15,375 nt of DNA from an uncultured Clostridia bacterium. Lineage in GTDB: Bacteria; Bacillota; Clostridia; TANB77; CAG-508. How positions within the stretch are numbered: position 1 is the stretch's first letter; each line of letters opens with the position of its first letter. The stretch is taken from contig CAKPRW010000030.1 of the NCBI GenBank assembly GCA_934183045.1, forward strand, positions 1-15,375. The letters are read 5' to 3'. Position numbers and translations under genes: made by a program. Shown here piece by piece: positions 8,674 to 15,008 of the stretch. Under the pieces are notes generated by a model, which was not told where the DNA came from, made no database searches, and saw only the letters and a program-made list of their open reading frames with translations.

Positions 8674-8702
8674 TTTATAACATATAAAATTTTGTTTTTC
8701 AA
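8674..8702 (-). promoter_or_regulatory. Sigma-A-type promoter of ftsH
   Basis: Minus-strand -35 TTGAAA (8697-8702) and -10 TATAAA (8674-8679) are separated by 17 bp, with an extended -10 TG one base upstream (TGTTATAAA). It lies about 35 nt before the TTG start of ftsH, in the 122-nt gap after tilS. Based on consensus match only. Confidence 0.7.
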
Positions 8703-8762
8703 TAATTTTTATATGACTTTTTTATTACAATCTAGCCTTTTCCAAATCTTTGCTACGGCTAC

Positions 8763-9830
8763 TTATACTTGACTTAAAAAGTAAATTTTATGATTTTTTA
8801 CTAAAACCTTTATTTTTTTATTAGGAGTAAGATATTTATTTCCAATATTATTACCACATAACTTTATAATATCTTCTATATGTATTTTTTCAATACCTTG
8901 AGCACTTCCTAAAAGCTCTGTTATAGTATATAACACAAGCTTTGATTTTATTACTTTTTCTTGATTATTAAACATCTTTAAATCTAGAATTATTTGTTTA
9001 TTCTTTGTTTCTTCAATTATTATATTCTTATATATTTTACTTATTTGTTTATCAATATACTCCTCTTCTTCACAAACCAACTTAGATAATCTATCTAATG
9101 TATTAATTATATTAGGATTAAATTCGTCTTTTATATACGGAATAACTACATTCCTAACTTTATTACGTGTATAAATATTTTCAAAATTAGTTTTATCTAT
9201 TCTAGGATTTAATTCTCTTTCTTTACAATATTCTTCAATTTCGGATCTATCACATTCTATCAAAGGTCTAACAAACTTATCTCGTTTAGGTTCTATTCCC
9301 TTCAAACCACTTACTCCACTACCTCTTAAAAGATTCATAATAATAGTTTCCGCTTTATCATTCTTATTATGTGCAATTGCAATCTTATTACTTCCTGTCC
9401 TATCTAAAACCTCTTCAAAAAAATCATATCTTGCCAATCTTCCAGCTTCTTCCGTTCCTATTTTATTATTATTGGCAAGTTTTTGAACATCTATACTCTT
9501 TGAATAAAATTCAACACCATTTTTTTCACAATAATCTTTAACAAACAACTCATCATCAATTGCTTCATCTCTAATCATATGATTAACATGTGCAACAACA
9601 ATATCAAAATTTGTCAAAAGGGCCGGGTCTTTTTGGCAATTTTTGTTTTTTAAACAATTTAATATGTCTAACATACAAATTGAATCTGGTCCTCCTGAAA
9701 CTCCAAGCACAATTTTATCGCCTTCTTCAATCATATCGTAATTTTTAATTGTATCTAAAACCTTTTTTAAAATGTGTGAATTTTTTGTGTTTCTTTTTGA
9801 ATTCTCGTTATTGGTATATGCATTATTCAT
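8763..9830 (-). CDS. tilS: tRNA(Ile)-lysidine synthase TilS with an in-frame palindromic insert
   Basis: TilS uses ATP and lysine to convert C34 of the CAU-anticodon tRNA-Ile to lysidine, switching it to read AUA; it is normally essential. From the ATG at 9828-9830 the protein has 355 residues. It shows the PP-loop SGGPDS (45-50), VVAHVNHMIRDEAIDDELF, and later NKNDKAETIIMNLLRGSGVSGLKGI and IRPLIEC-like RPLIECDR. An open extension to 9851 exists, but its codons contain the GAGGGGAG ribosome binding site. It is shorter than Bacillus or E. coli TilS and seems to lack most of the C-terminal domain, as in compact TilS proteins. Bases 9611-9639 are a copy of the palindrome family found near three other genes; it encodes CQKDPALLT plus flanking Asn residues (64-74) between the PP-loop helix and the next strand, without breaking the frame. 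The start overlaps the upstream transposase gene by 8 nt. Confidence 0.93.
   Translation of the reverse strand: MNNAYTNNENSKRNTKNSHILKKVLDTIKNYDMIEEGDKIVLGVSGGPDSICMLDILNCLKNKNCQKDPALLTNFDIVVAHVNHMIRDEAIDDELFVKDYCEKNGVEFYSKSIDVQKLANNNKIGTEEAGRLARYDFFEEVLDRTGSNKIAIAHNKNDKAETIIMNLLRGSGVSGLKGIEPKRDKFVRPLIECDRSEIEEYCKERELNPRIDKTNFENIYTRNKVRNVVIPYIKDEFNPNIINTLDRLSKLVCEEEEYIDKQISKIYKNIIIEETKNKQIILDLKMFNNQEKVIKSKLVLYTITELLGSAQGIEKIHIEDIIKLCGNNIGNKYLTPNKKIKVLVKNHKIYFLSQV
9611..9639 (+). repeat. REP-like palindrome copy 1, inside tilS
   Basis: This 29-bp imperfect palindrome reads, on the plus strand, arm TTGTCAAAA, core GGGCCGGGTCT, arm TTTTGGCAA. It is the exact reverse complement of copy 2 at 10704-10732. 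It lies wholly within the tilS reading frame. Short AAAAT and TTTTT flanks extend the similarity to the other copies to about 39 bp, a multiple of three. In the tilS mRNA the opposite, less stable strand appears (A-C mismatches instead of G-U pairs). Confidence 0.9.
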
Positions 9831-10584
9831 CTTTTTTGCTCCCCTCATCATATTTCTTCACTATAATTCTTAGAGTCTCTCTACTAATATTTAAATATTT
9901 TTCCATAACTCTGTAAGATATTCCATATTTTTTGTTTAACTCTACTACTATATTGTTTAATATTTTTTTATTTTTCTTTAAATCCTTTGTATTTATATTA
10001 TTTTGTACAATAAAATTGCATATTAATTCCTTACATAGATCTTCTTTGTCTCTAACTTCTTCCATTAAGATAAAGTCTTCTTTCTTATCTTCTTTTATAG
10101 TGTTTTGTAATATTTCATTTACTTTTTCTAATATTTCCCTATTTTCAAATTCATTTTCTGTACAACTCGAATACTTATATTCTTCTGGGTTGCTACATAG
10201 TTTTGCTTTTACGGGATTTTCATGAATATATTTAATACACGATAATATATGTCCTTCATTTTTTATAGGTTGTAGTTTGTATCTATCTCTAAATACATAT
10301 CCTATCCTATTGTGTTCTTTGTTGTAATACATTGCATACAGCATATTTACTTTATGCATAAAATTCGATAATTCGTTTATATTTTCTGAATGTATTAAAA
10401 AATGTGAATGATTATTCATTATACAATAAGATAAAATTAAGATTCTAAATTCTTTTTTATTGTTTTTCAGAATTTTAATGTATTTCCTTTTGTCATTTTC
10501 ATATTTAAAAATATATTCTTTATTGATTCCTTGAACCATAATATGAAAAAAAGACGTTTCTATATATTTTCGTGGAATTCTCAT
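9823..10584 (-). CDS. REP-associated tyrosine transposase (RAYT, Y1/HUH family)
   Basis: This is a single-strand DNA transposase of the Y1_Tnp (IS200-like) fold, of the RAYT type that nicks and joins REP hairpins through a 5'-phosphotyrosine. From the ATG at 10582-10584 it has 253 residues. Visible are an N-terminal strand FFHIMVQGINKEYIF, the HUH metal site His59-Ser-His61 in MNNHSHFLIH, and RIGYVFRDRYKLQPI. The pattern CIKYIHENPVKA follows, with Tyr119 the likely nucleophile by position (inference). A helical C-terminal region holds a helix-turn-helix-like segment (YRVMEKYLNISRETLRII, about 224-241). The upstream extension to 10677 is rejected because its first codons are the -35 to -10 promoter; the ATG has AAGGAG at good spacing. 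The gene sits between dnaB and tilS, overlaps tilS by 8 nt, and is flanked by inverted palindrome copies 1 and 2. It looks intact. A domesticated, single-copy role is possible. Confidence 0.88.
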   Translation of the reverse strand: MRIPRKYIETSFFHIMVQGINKEYIFKYENDKRKYIKILKNNKKEFRILILSYCIMNNHSHFLIHSENINELSNFMHKVNMLYAMYYNKEHNRIGYVFRDRYKLQPIKNEGHILSCIKYIHENPVKAKLCSNPEEYKYSSCTENEFENREILEKVNEILQNTIKEDKKEDFILMEEVRDKEDLCKELICNFIVQNNINTKDLKKNKKILNNIVVELNKKYGISYRVMEKYLNISRETLRIIVKKYDEGSKKDE

Positions 10585-10648
10585 TATTGCTCCTTTCTCT
10601 TTATTGTCCCTATTTCCACACTTATATAAATAACCCCTTATCTGAATC

Positions 10649-10677
10649 ATTATACTTTCCATTTCCTGCATTGTCAA
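10649..10677 (-). promoter_or_regulatory. Consensus sigma-A promoter of RAYT-tilS
   Basis: Minus-strand TTGACA (10672-10677) and TATAAT (10649-10654) have a 17-bp spacer, an exact match to the consensus in both boxes and spacing. It lies about 65 nt upstream of the transposase ATG and just downstream of palindrome copy 2, which may terminate dnaB transcription. As tilS overlaps the transposase gene, this is also its most likely promoter. Confidence 0.82.
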
Positions 10678-10703
10678 GCATTTTTACCATCTCAAATAGA
10701 AAA

Positions 10704-10732
10704 TTGCCAAAAAGACCCGGCCCTTTTGACAA
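10704..10732 (-). repeat. REP-like palindrome copy 2, after dnaB
   Basis: This 29-bp element is identical to copy 1 in reverse orientation; it is listed on the minus strand because that strand carries the GGGCCGGGTCT core. It lies about 50 nt past the dnaB stop. In the dnaB transcript it folds into a long stem (AAAATTG paired with CAATTTT outside the core) followed by TTTTCTATTT, so it can act as an intrinsic terminator. Confidence 0.9.
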
Positions 10733-10784
10733 TTTTACAATATTACATCATAATCATTCTTATTTTTTATTCAATTTATAAATA

Positions 10785-12122
10785 TTAATCATCAAATCTT
10801 TTTTCTAAATTAACGAATTTTGTATAGCTTCCTAACCATAACAATTCTATTGTACCTGTTGATCCTCCTCTATGTTTTGCAATAATTACTTCTGCTATAT
10901 CCTTTTTCTCGCTATCTTGGTTATAGTAATCATCTCTATATAAAAACATTACTATATCGGCATCTTGTTCTATTGCTCCTGATTCTCTTAAATCTGAAAG
11001 CATTGGTCTATGGTCTGGTCTTTGTTCAGCGGCTCTTGATAATTGTGATAGTGCAATAACAGGTACTCCTAGTTCCTTTGCCAATATTTTTAATGATCTA
11101 CTTATTTCTGATATTTCTTGTTCACGGCTTCCGCCTCTTCTATTATTGCTACCTTGCACTAATTGTAAATAGTCTATTACTACCATACCTATATTCTTTT
11201 CTAATTTTAGTTTTCTACATTTGGCTCTTATTTCCATAACAGATATCCCTGGTGTATCATCAATATAAATTTCTGCTTCTGATAGTGGTCCTATTGTCTC
11301 AGCTAATTTAGTCCAATCATTTTCTTCTAACTTTCCAGTTCTAACTTTATTACTATCAACCATTGACTCACTACATAAAATTCTGTTTACCAACTGTTCT
11401 TTTGACATTTCCAAACTAAATACTGCCACTGGTACCTTTGCTCTTACTGCCGCATTTGTGGCAATATTCAATGCAAAAGCTGTTTTTCCCATAGCGGGTC
11501 TCGCAGCAATTAATATTAATTCTGATCCATGTAAACCAGCTGTTTTATAGTCCAATTCTGTAAATCCAGTCGGAACACCTGTTATATGTTGTTTTCTATT
11601 ATATAATTCCTCTAACTGAGTAAAACTGTCTACTAATACATCTTTTAAAGGAGCATAACTTTTTTCTCCTTTATCTTGCATAATATTAAATATCTTTTTT
11701 TCTGCTCCCTCCATAATGTCTTCTACTTCTTCTGTTGGATTATAACCTAACTCTATTATTTCGTTTGCAGTTTTTATTAATCTTCTTAATGTTGATTTTT
11801 CTTCTACTATTTTAATATATTTAGAAGCATTCGCAGTTGTAGGAACCTTTTCTGGCAATTCAGCCAAATATTCTAAACCACCTATTTGTTCAAATTTTCC
11901 CATTGCTTCTAATTCTGATTTTACAGTAATAATATCTATTGGTTCAGCTCTATTATACAAATTTAGAATTGCAGAATAAATAGCTTTATTATCTTCTCTA
12001 TAAAAATCTTCTTCTTTTAGTACTTCTATGCTTGAAATAACAGCATCTTTATCTGTGAGCATGCTACCTATTATAGCTTGTTCAGCTTCTAAATCATGTG
12101 GTGGCACTTTTCCTATTTCCAT
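10785..12122 (-). CDS. dnaB: Replicative DNA helicase DnaB (DnaC in Bacillus)
   Basis: This is the hexameric ATP-driven helicase that unwinds the replication fork and contacts primase. The 445 residues show the N-terminal all-alpha domain opening PPHDLEAEQAIIGSML (about 7-22), a linker helix (about 160-178), and the RecA-like motor. The motor has Walker A ARPAMGKT (207-214), Walker B MVVIDYLQL (313-321), LSQLSRAAEQRPDHRPMLSDLRESGAIEQDAD (motif H4 region, about 358-389) and the arginine-finger region AKHRGGSTG. No intein is present. The ATG at 12120-12122 has GGAGAGGG upstream. It starts 20 nt after rplI, so the pair forms an operon, the same neighbourhood as gdpP-rplI-dnaC in B. subtilis. Palindrome copy 2 lies just past its stop. 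Confidence 0.97.
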   Translation of the reverse strand: MEIGKVPPHDLEAEQAIIGSMLTDKDAVISSIEVLKEEDFYREDNKAIYSAILNLYNRAEPIDIITVKSELEAMGKFEQIGGLEYLAELPEKVPTTANASKYIKIVEEKSTLRRLIKTANEIIELGYNPTEEVEDIMEGAEKKIFNIMQDKGEKSYAPLKDVLVDSFTQLEELYNRKQHITGVPTGFTELDYKTAGLHGSELILIAARPAMGKTAFALNIATNAAVRAKVPVAVFSLEMSKEQLVNRILCSESMVDSNKVRTGKLEENDWTKLAETIGPLSEAEIYIDDTPGISVMEIRAKCRKLKLEKNIGMVVIDYLQLVQGSNNRRGGSREQEISEISRSLKILAKELGVPVIALSQLSRAAEQRPDHRPMLSDLRESGAIEQDADIVMFLYRDDYYNQDSEKKDIAEVIIAKHRGGSTGTIELLWLGSYTKFVNLEKRFDD

Positions 12123-12142
12123 TAAAACCCTCTCCTAAAATA

Positions 12143-12595
12143 TTATTTTTCTTTAATTACAACATCTATTTTCAAATTAGCAGTAACACCTTCATATAAT
12201 TTTATATTAACATTTCTACTACCAAGTGTTTTAATAGTCTCTTTCAATTCTATTTTTTTCTTATCGATTTTTATATTATACTCTTTCTCTAATAATTCTG
12301 AGATTTCTTTACTAGAAACTCCGCCAAATATTTTACCTTTCTCTCCAGCTTTTACTGGAATTCTTAAGATTAATTTTGAGACCTTTTCAGCAATTCTTTT
12401 TGCCTCTTCTTTCTCTTGAGATTTTTTGAAAGCATTAGAATCTTGTTTAGCCTTTAACTTACTCATATTCTCAGAATTTGCTTCCACTGCCATATTTTTA
12501 GGAAACAAAAAATTTCTTGCATATCCATCTGATGCATTTATAATTTGATCCTTTTTACCTACACCCTTTATATCTTGTTTTAATATTACTTTCAT
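12143..12595 (-). CDS. rplI: 50S ribosomal protein bL9
   Basis: bL9 binds 23S rRNA at the base of the L1 stalk and extends away from the ribosome; it influences reading-frame maintenance. The 150 residues include the conserved N-terminal RNA-binding domain (MKVILKQDIKGVGKKDQI, then SDGYARNFLFPKNMAVEA), a long Lys/Glu-rich connecting helix (about 42-77), and the C-terminal domain starting at about 80 with KAGEKGKIFGGVSSKEI. The length is normal. The Shine-Dalgarno (AAAGG, about 10 nt from the ATG) is weaker than that of its neighbours. A good promoter lies just upstream, and dnaB follows after 20 nt. Confidence 0.96.
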   Translation of the reverse strand: MKVILKQDIKGVGKKDQIINASDGYARNFLFPKNMAVEANSENMSKLKAKQDSNAFKKSQEKEEAKRIAEKVSKLILRIPVKAGEKGKIFGGVSSKEISELLEKEYNIKIDKKKIELKETIKTLGSRNVNIKLYEGVTANLKIDVVIKEK

Positions 12596-12623
12596 AAAAT
12601 CACAGCCTTTCTTATACGTTCCT

Positions 12624-12652
12624 ATTGTAAACCATTTTCTCTATTTTTTCAA
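12624..12652 (-). promoter_or_regulatory. Sigma-A-type promoter of rplI-dnaB
   Basis: Minus-strand -35 TTGAAA (12647-12652) and -10 TACAAT (12624-12629) are separated by 17 bp, about 30 nt before the rplI ATG. It begins just downstream of palindrome copy 3, so rplI-dnaB can be transcribed apart from gdpP. Confidence 0.72.
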
Positions 12653-12667
12653 GTAATATAGCAAAAC

Positions 12668-12696
12668 TTGCCAAAAGGGCCGGGTCTTTTTGGCAA
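12668..12696 (+). repeat. REP-like palindrome copy 3, upstream of rplI
   Basis: A 29-bp palindrome with arm TTGCCAAAA, core GGGCCGGGTCT and arm TTTTGGCAA on the plus strand. The outer arms pair fully (C with G at the variable position). After the right arm comes ATTTCTATTT, nearly the same as the sequence next to copy 2 (TTTTCTATTT), so the repeated unit is longer than the palindrome. It lies about 16 nt upstream of the rplI -35 box. Confidence 0.9.
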
Positions 12697-12749
12697 ATTT
12701 CTATTTACAATTTATTATTTTTAATTTATATACAATTATAAAATAAAAC

Positions 12750-12778
12750 TTGTCAAAAAGACCCGGCCCTTTTGACAA
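12750..12778 (-). repeat. REP-like palindrome copy 4, terminator-like after gdpP
   Basis: On the minus strand: arm TTGTCAAAA, core GGGCCGGGTCT, arm TTTTGACAA. The pairing extends outward through AATAAAAC and GTTTTATT, giving arms of about 17 bp, and the minus strand continues with TTTTATTTTAT. It begins a few bases after the gdpP stop in the corrected frame (12785-12787), so it probably serves as the gdpP terminator. Confidence 0.9.
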
Positions 12779-12784
12779 GTTTTA

Positions 12785-14810
12785 TTAGTTTTCTATTTCT
12801 GTAAAGTATTCATTTATTATTTTTATAAGTTCTTGTTTTGTTTCTTCAATAGTCATTCCTTCTACTTGAGCTCCAGCTAGAGTGATGTGTCCTCCTCCTC
12901 CGAAGCTTTTCTAATATTACTTGGACATTTACGTCTCCTATTGAACGTCCACTGATACATATTTTGTCTCCCATATTTCCAATAACGAAAGATGCTGTTA
13001 CATTGCTTATTGTAAGTAGTTCATCTGCTGCTTTTGCACAAAGTAAACTTGTATCTTTTTTCTTTTTGTCATATATTGCTATTGCTATTGAATTATTTAC
13101 TATTTCCGCTTTTTTTACAATATTAGCAATTTTGTTATAACTGTCTAAGTCTCCTTGGAACCATTTTTTTACTCTTATAATGTCTACACCACATCTACGT
13201 AAATATGCTGCTGCTTCAAATGTTCTTACTCCTGTTTTAAATGTAAAGTTTTTAGTATCTACCATTATTCCAGCATATAAACTTTCTGCCTCTATTGTCT
13301 TTAATTCCACCTTTGTTTCCACATATTGTAATAGTTCTGTGACCAATTCGGCAGCTGAAGATGCATATACCTCTTGAAATGTTAATGTTGTATTTTCAAT
13401 ATAGTCTGCACTTCTTCTGTGGTGATCTATAACTACTATTTTTTTAGCTTTTTCTAATAATTCTGGAACTTGCACATAATTTGTTTTATGAGTATCTACA
13501 ATTACTAGTAAAGTTCCATCATCTATATTTTCGATAGCAACTTCTTTATTGATCATAATATCTTCATATTCTTCATCTTTATCAATAGAATCTTGGAATT
13601 CTTTTATAGTTGCAGTTCTTTCGTTATGAATGATATATGCATTTGTATTTAGAGTTTTAGCTAATCTATAAATTCCCATACTTGCTCCAATACAGTCCAT
13701 ATCTGGATTTGTATGTCCCATTATCATTACTTTCTTAGAATCTTTTATTAAATTTTCTAATGCATGTGCAACTACTCTAGCTTTTACTTTTGTTCTTTTT
13801 TCAACTTCTTGTGCTCTTCCTCCAAAAAATTTATAAATCTGATTTTCTCTAATTACAGCCTGATCTCCTCCACGACCTAATACAATATCCATTGCTGCTT
13901 GAGTAGATTTATATTTTTCTTTGTCTGTATTACCTTCATTAGATATAGCTATACTTAGTGTAAATTGTACTTTTTCATTAGTATTTATTTCTTTTATCTT
14001 GTCTAACACACTGAATTTATCTTCTTTTAACGCCTCTAAATATCTTTGTTCAAAAAAGTATATATATCTGTTTTTATCTTGTTTTATTAATACTCCATTT
14101 GTTAAATTAGCCCAATCATAAATACATTTATCTATTTCAGCAATAATTTGTGGTTTTTCTTCAGTTTCTATACTTTGCATTGTTTCTTCATAATTGTCTA
14201 CCACTAACATACCTATACAAGTTTTAGAATCTTTGTATTCTTTTTGTAATTTTATATTTTCTGTATCATCAATAAAATATAAAATTATCATATATTCTTT
14301 TTTATTCTTTTTTTCTCTGTCTTTATTTCTATAGTTAACATATCTACCTTTTATTACATATGTTTTTTTATCAATTTTTATTTTTCTCTCAATGTCTTTG
14401 TTATTTTTATCACTTCTATTATCAATTTCACTTTTTAAGTCTAATGTTAAGTCATTTATATATTTGTTAATATCCACATTAGCAAATTCTGTATTAAATT
14501 TTGAACTTCTCCATATTGTACTTCCATCTGTTTGTAAAATTATTAATGGAAATGGTGAATTTATTAAACTTGTTTTTGCTGTTGTATCTACTGTTAACGT
14601 TAAATCCTGTAGAGTTTCTGATATTTCACTTTTTCTTTTATTATTTGCATAGTATGAATATACAACGATTAATGCATATATAATAATTGATGGAATTATC
14701 ATATATTGATTTTCAACACAAATAATTATTAATAATACGAGTATTATTAATAGATAAATCTTAGTTTTTGACATTAATGTATCAAATACTTTTCTATTGT
14801 TACTTTGCAT
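12785..14810 (-). CDS. gdpP: Cyclic-di-AMP phosphodiesterase GdpP (DHH/DHHA1), apparent +1 frameshift near the 3' end
   Basis: GdpP (YybT) is a membrane protein that hydrolyses cyclic-di-AMP to pApA. It shows two N-terminal membrane helices (about 17-32 and 36-53), a PAS-like region (about 75-185), a degenerate GGDEF domain (about 195-325), the DHH domain with GHTNPDMDCIGASMG (365-379) and VIDHHRRS (460-467), and DHHA1 (about 515 onward). In the unshifted frame it stops at 12846-12848 after 654 residues, the last 18 being aberrant (four Arg, then THHSS). After Leu636 (CTT, 12903-12905) one extra C (12902) precedes the codons for the conserved GGGGHITLAGAQ motif. Skipping that base gives 674 residues ending at 12785, the expected DHHA1 end. 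This is a mutation, a sequence error or programmed +1 shifting at CTT-CGG. The ATG at 14808-14810 has AAAGGAG. Two promoters precede it. Confidence 0.92.
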
Positions 14811-14833
14811 ACATTTTCTCCTTTTATGATTTA

Positions 14834-14862
14834 ATTTTATTGATAAATATTCTTATTGTCAA
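14834..14862 (-). promoter_or_regulatory. Proximal sigma-A-type promoter of gdpP
   Basis: Minus-strand TTGACA (14857-14862) and TAAAAT (14834-14839) have a 17-bp spacer, about 24 nt upstream of the gdpP ATG. Confidence 0.7.
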
Positions 14863-14887
14863 TATTATTTATAAATCACTCTTATAT

Positions 14888-14896
14888 ATTATACCA
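14888..14896 (-). promoter_or_regulatory. Distal extended -10 promoter of gdpP
   Basis: Minus-strand TATAAT (14888-14893) is preceded by TGG, forming an extended -10 (TGGTATAAT); no good -35 lies 16-18 bp upstream. It sits between the rpoC terminator and the proximal gdpP promoter. Weaker evidence than the proximal site. Confidence 0.45.
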
Positions 14897-14927
14897 TATA
14901 TTCCCTAAAAATACTACATTTACAAGA

Positions 14928-14974
14928 AAAAAAGGCTTTAAAACTTCATTGTTTAAAGTTTTAAAGTCTTTTTT
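14928..14974 (-). terminator. Intrinsic terminator after rpoC
   Basis: A long stem, CTTTAAAACTT (14936-14946) and AAGTTTTAAAG (14956-14966), is extended by further pairs including one G-T, has a 9-nt loop, and ends on the minus strand in CCTTTTTTTC. It lies about 35 nt past the rpoC stop. Confidence 0.85.
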
Positions 14975-15008
14975 ATCAAGAATTTATCTATTGATACTTT
15001 TTAGATCT

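Larger units (their letters stand above)
12668..12778. mobile_element. REPIN-like inverted palindrome pair (copies 3 and 4)
   Basis: Two inverted palindromes separated by 53 AT-rich bases form a 111-bp unit in the gap between gdpP and rplI. The polarity, plus-strand GGGCC core on the left and GACCC core on the right, matches copies 1 and 2 around the transposase gene. Such doublets resemble REPINs, non-autonomous units mobilised by RAYT enzymes. There is no protein-coding content. Calling it mobile is inference from arrangement. Confidence 0.55.

Noticed and set aside
8725..8765. Terminator after tilS
   Set aside because: Only a 5-bp TAGCC/GGCTA pairing with a long loop and no U-tract on the minus strand.
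9831..9851. Upstream ATG start for tilS at 9851
   Set aside because: The intervening codons contain the GAGGGGAG ribosome binding site for the ATG at 9830, and these residues do not belong to the family.
10585..10677. N-terminal extension of the transposase to 10677
   Set aside because: Its first ten codons are exactly the TTGACA-17-TATAAT promoter, the family normally starts near the MRIPRKYI segment, and the ATG at 10584 has its own AAGGAG site.
9611..10732. Simple insertion sequence bounded by copies 1 and 2 as terminal inverted repeats
   Set aside because: The interval includes the functional 5' end of tilS with its PP-loop upstream part, so it cannot be an element inserted as one piece; Y1 transposases also do not use classical inverted termini.
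9611..12778. CRISPR array
   Set aside because: The four repeats are palindromic, alternate in orientation and are spaced from 53 bp to more than 1.9 kb; there are no regular spacers and no cas genes.
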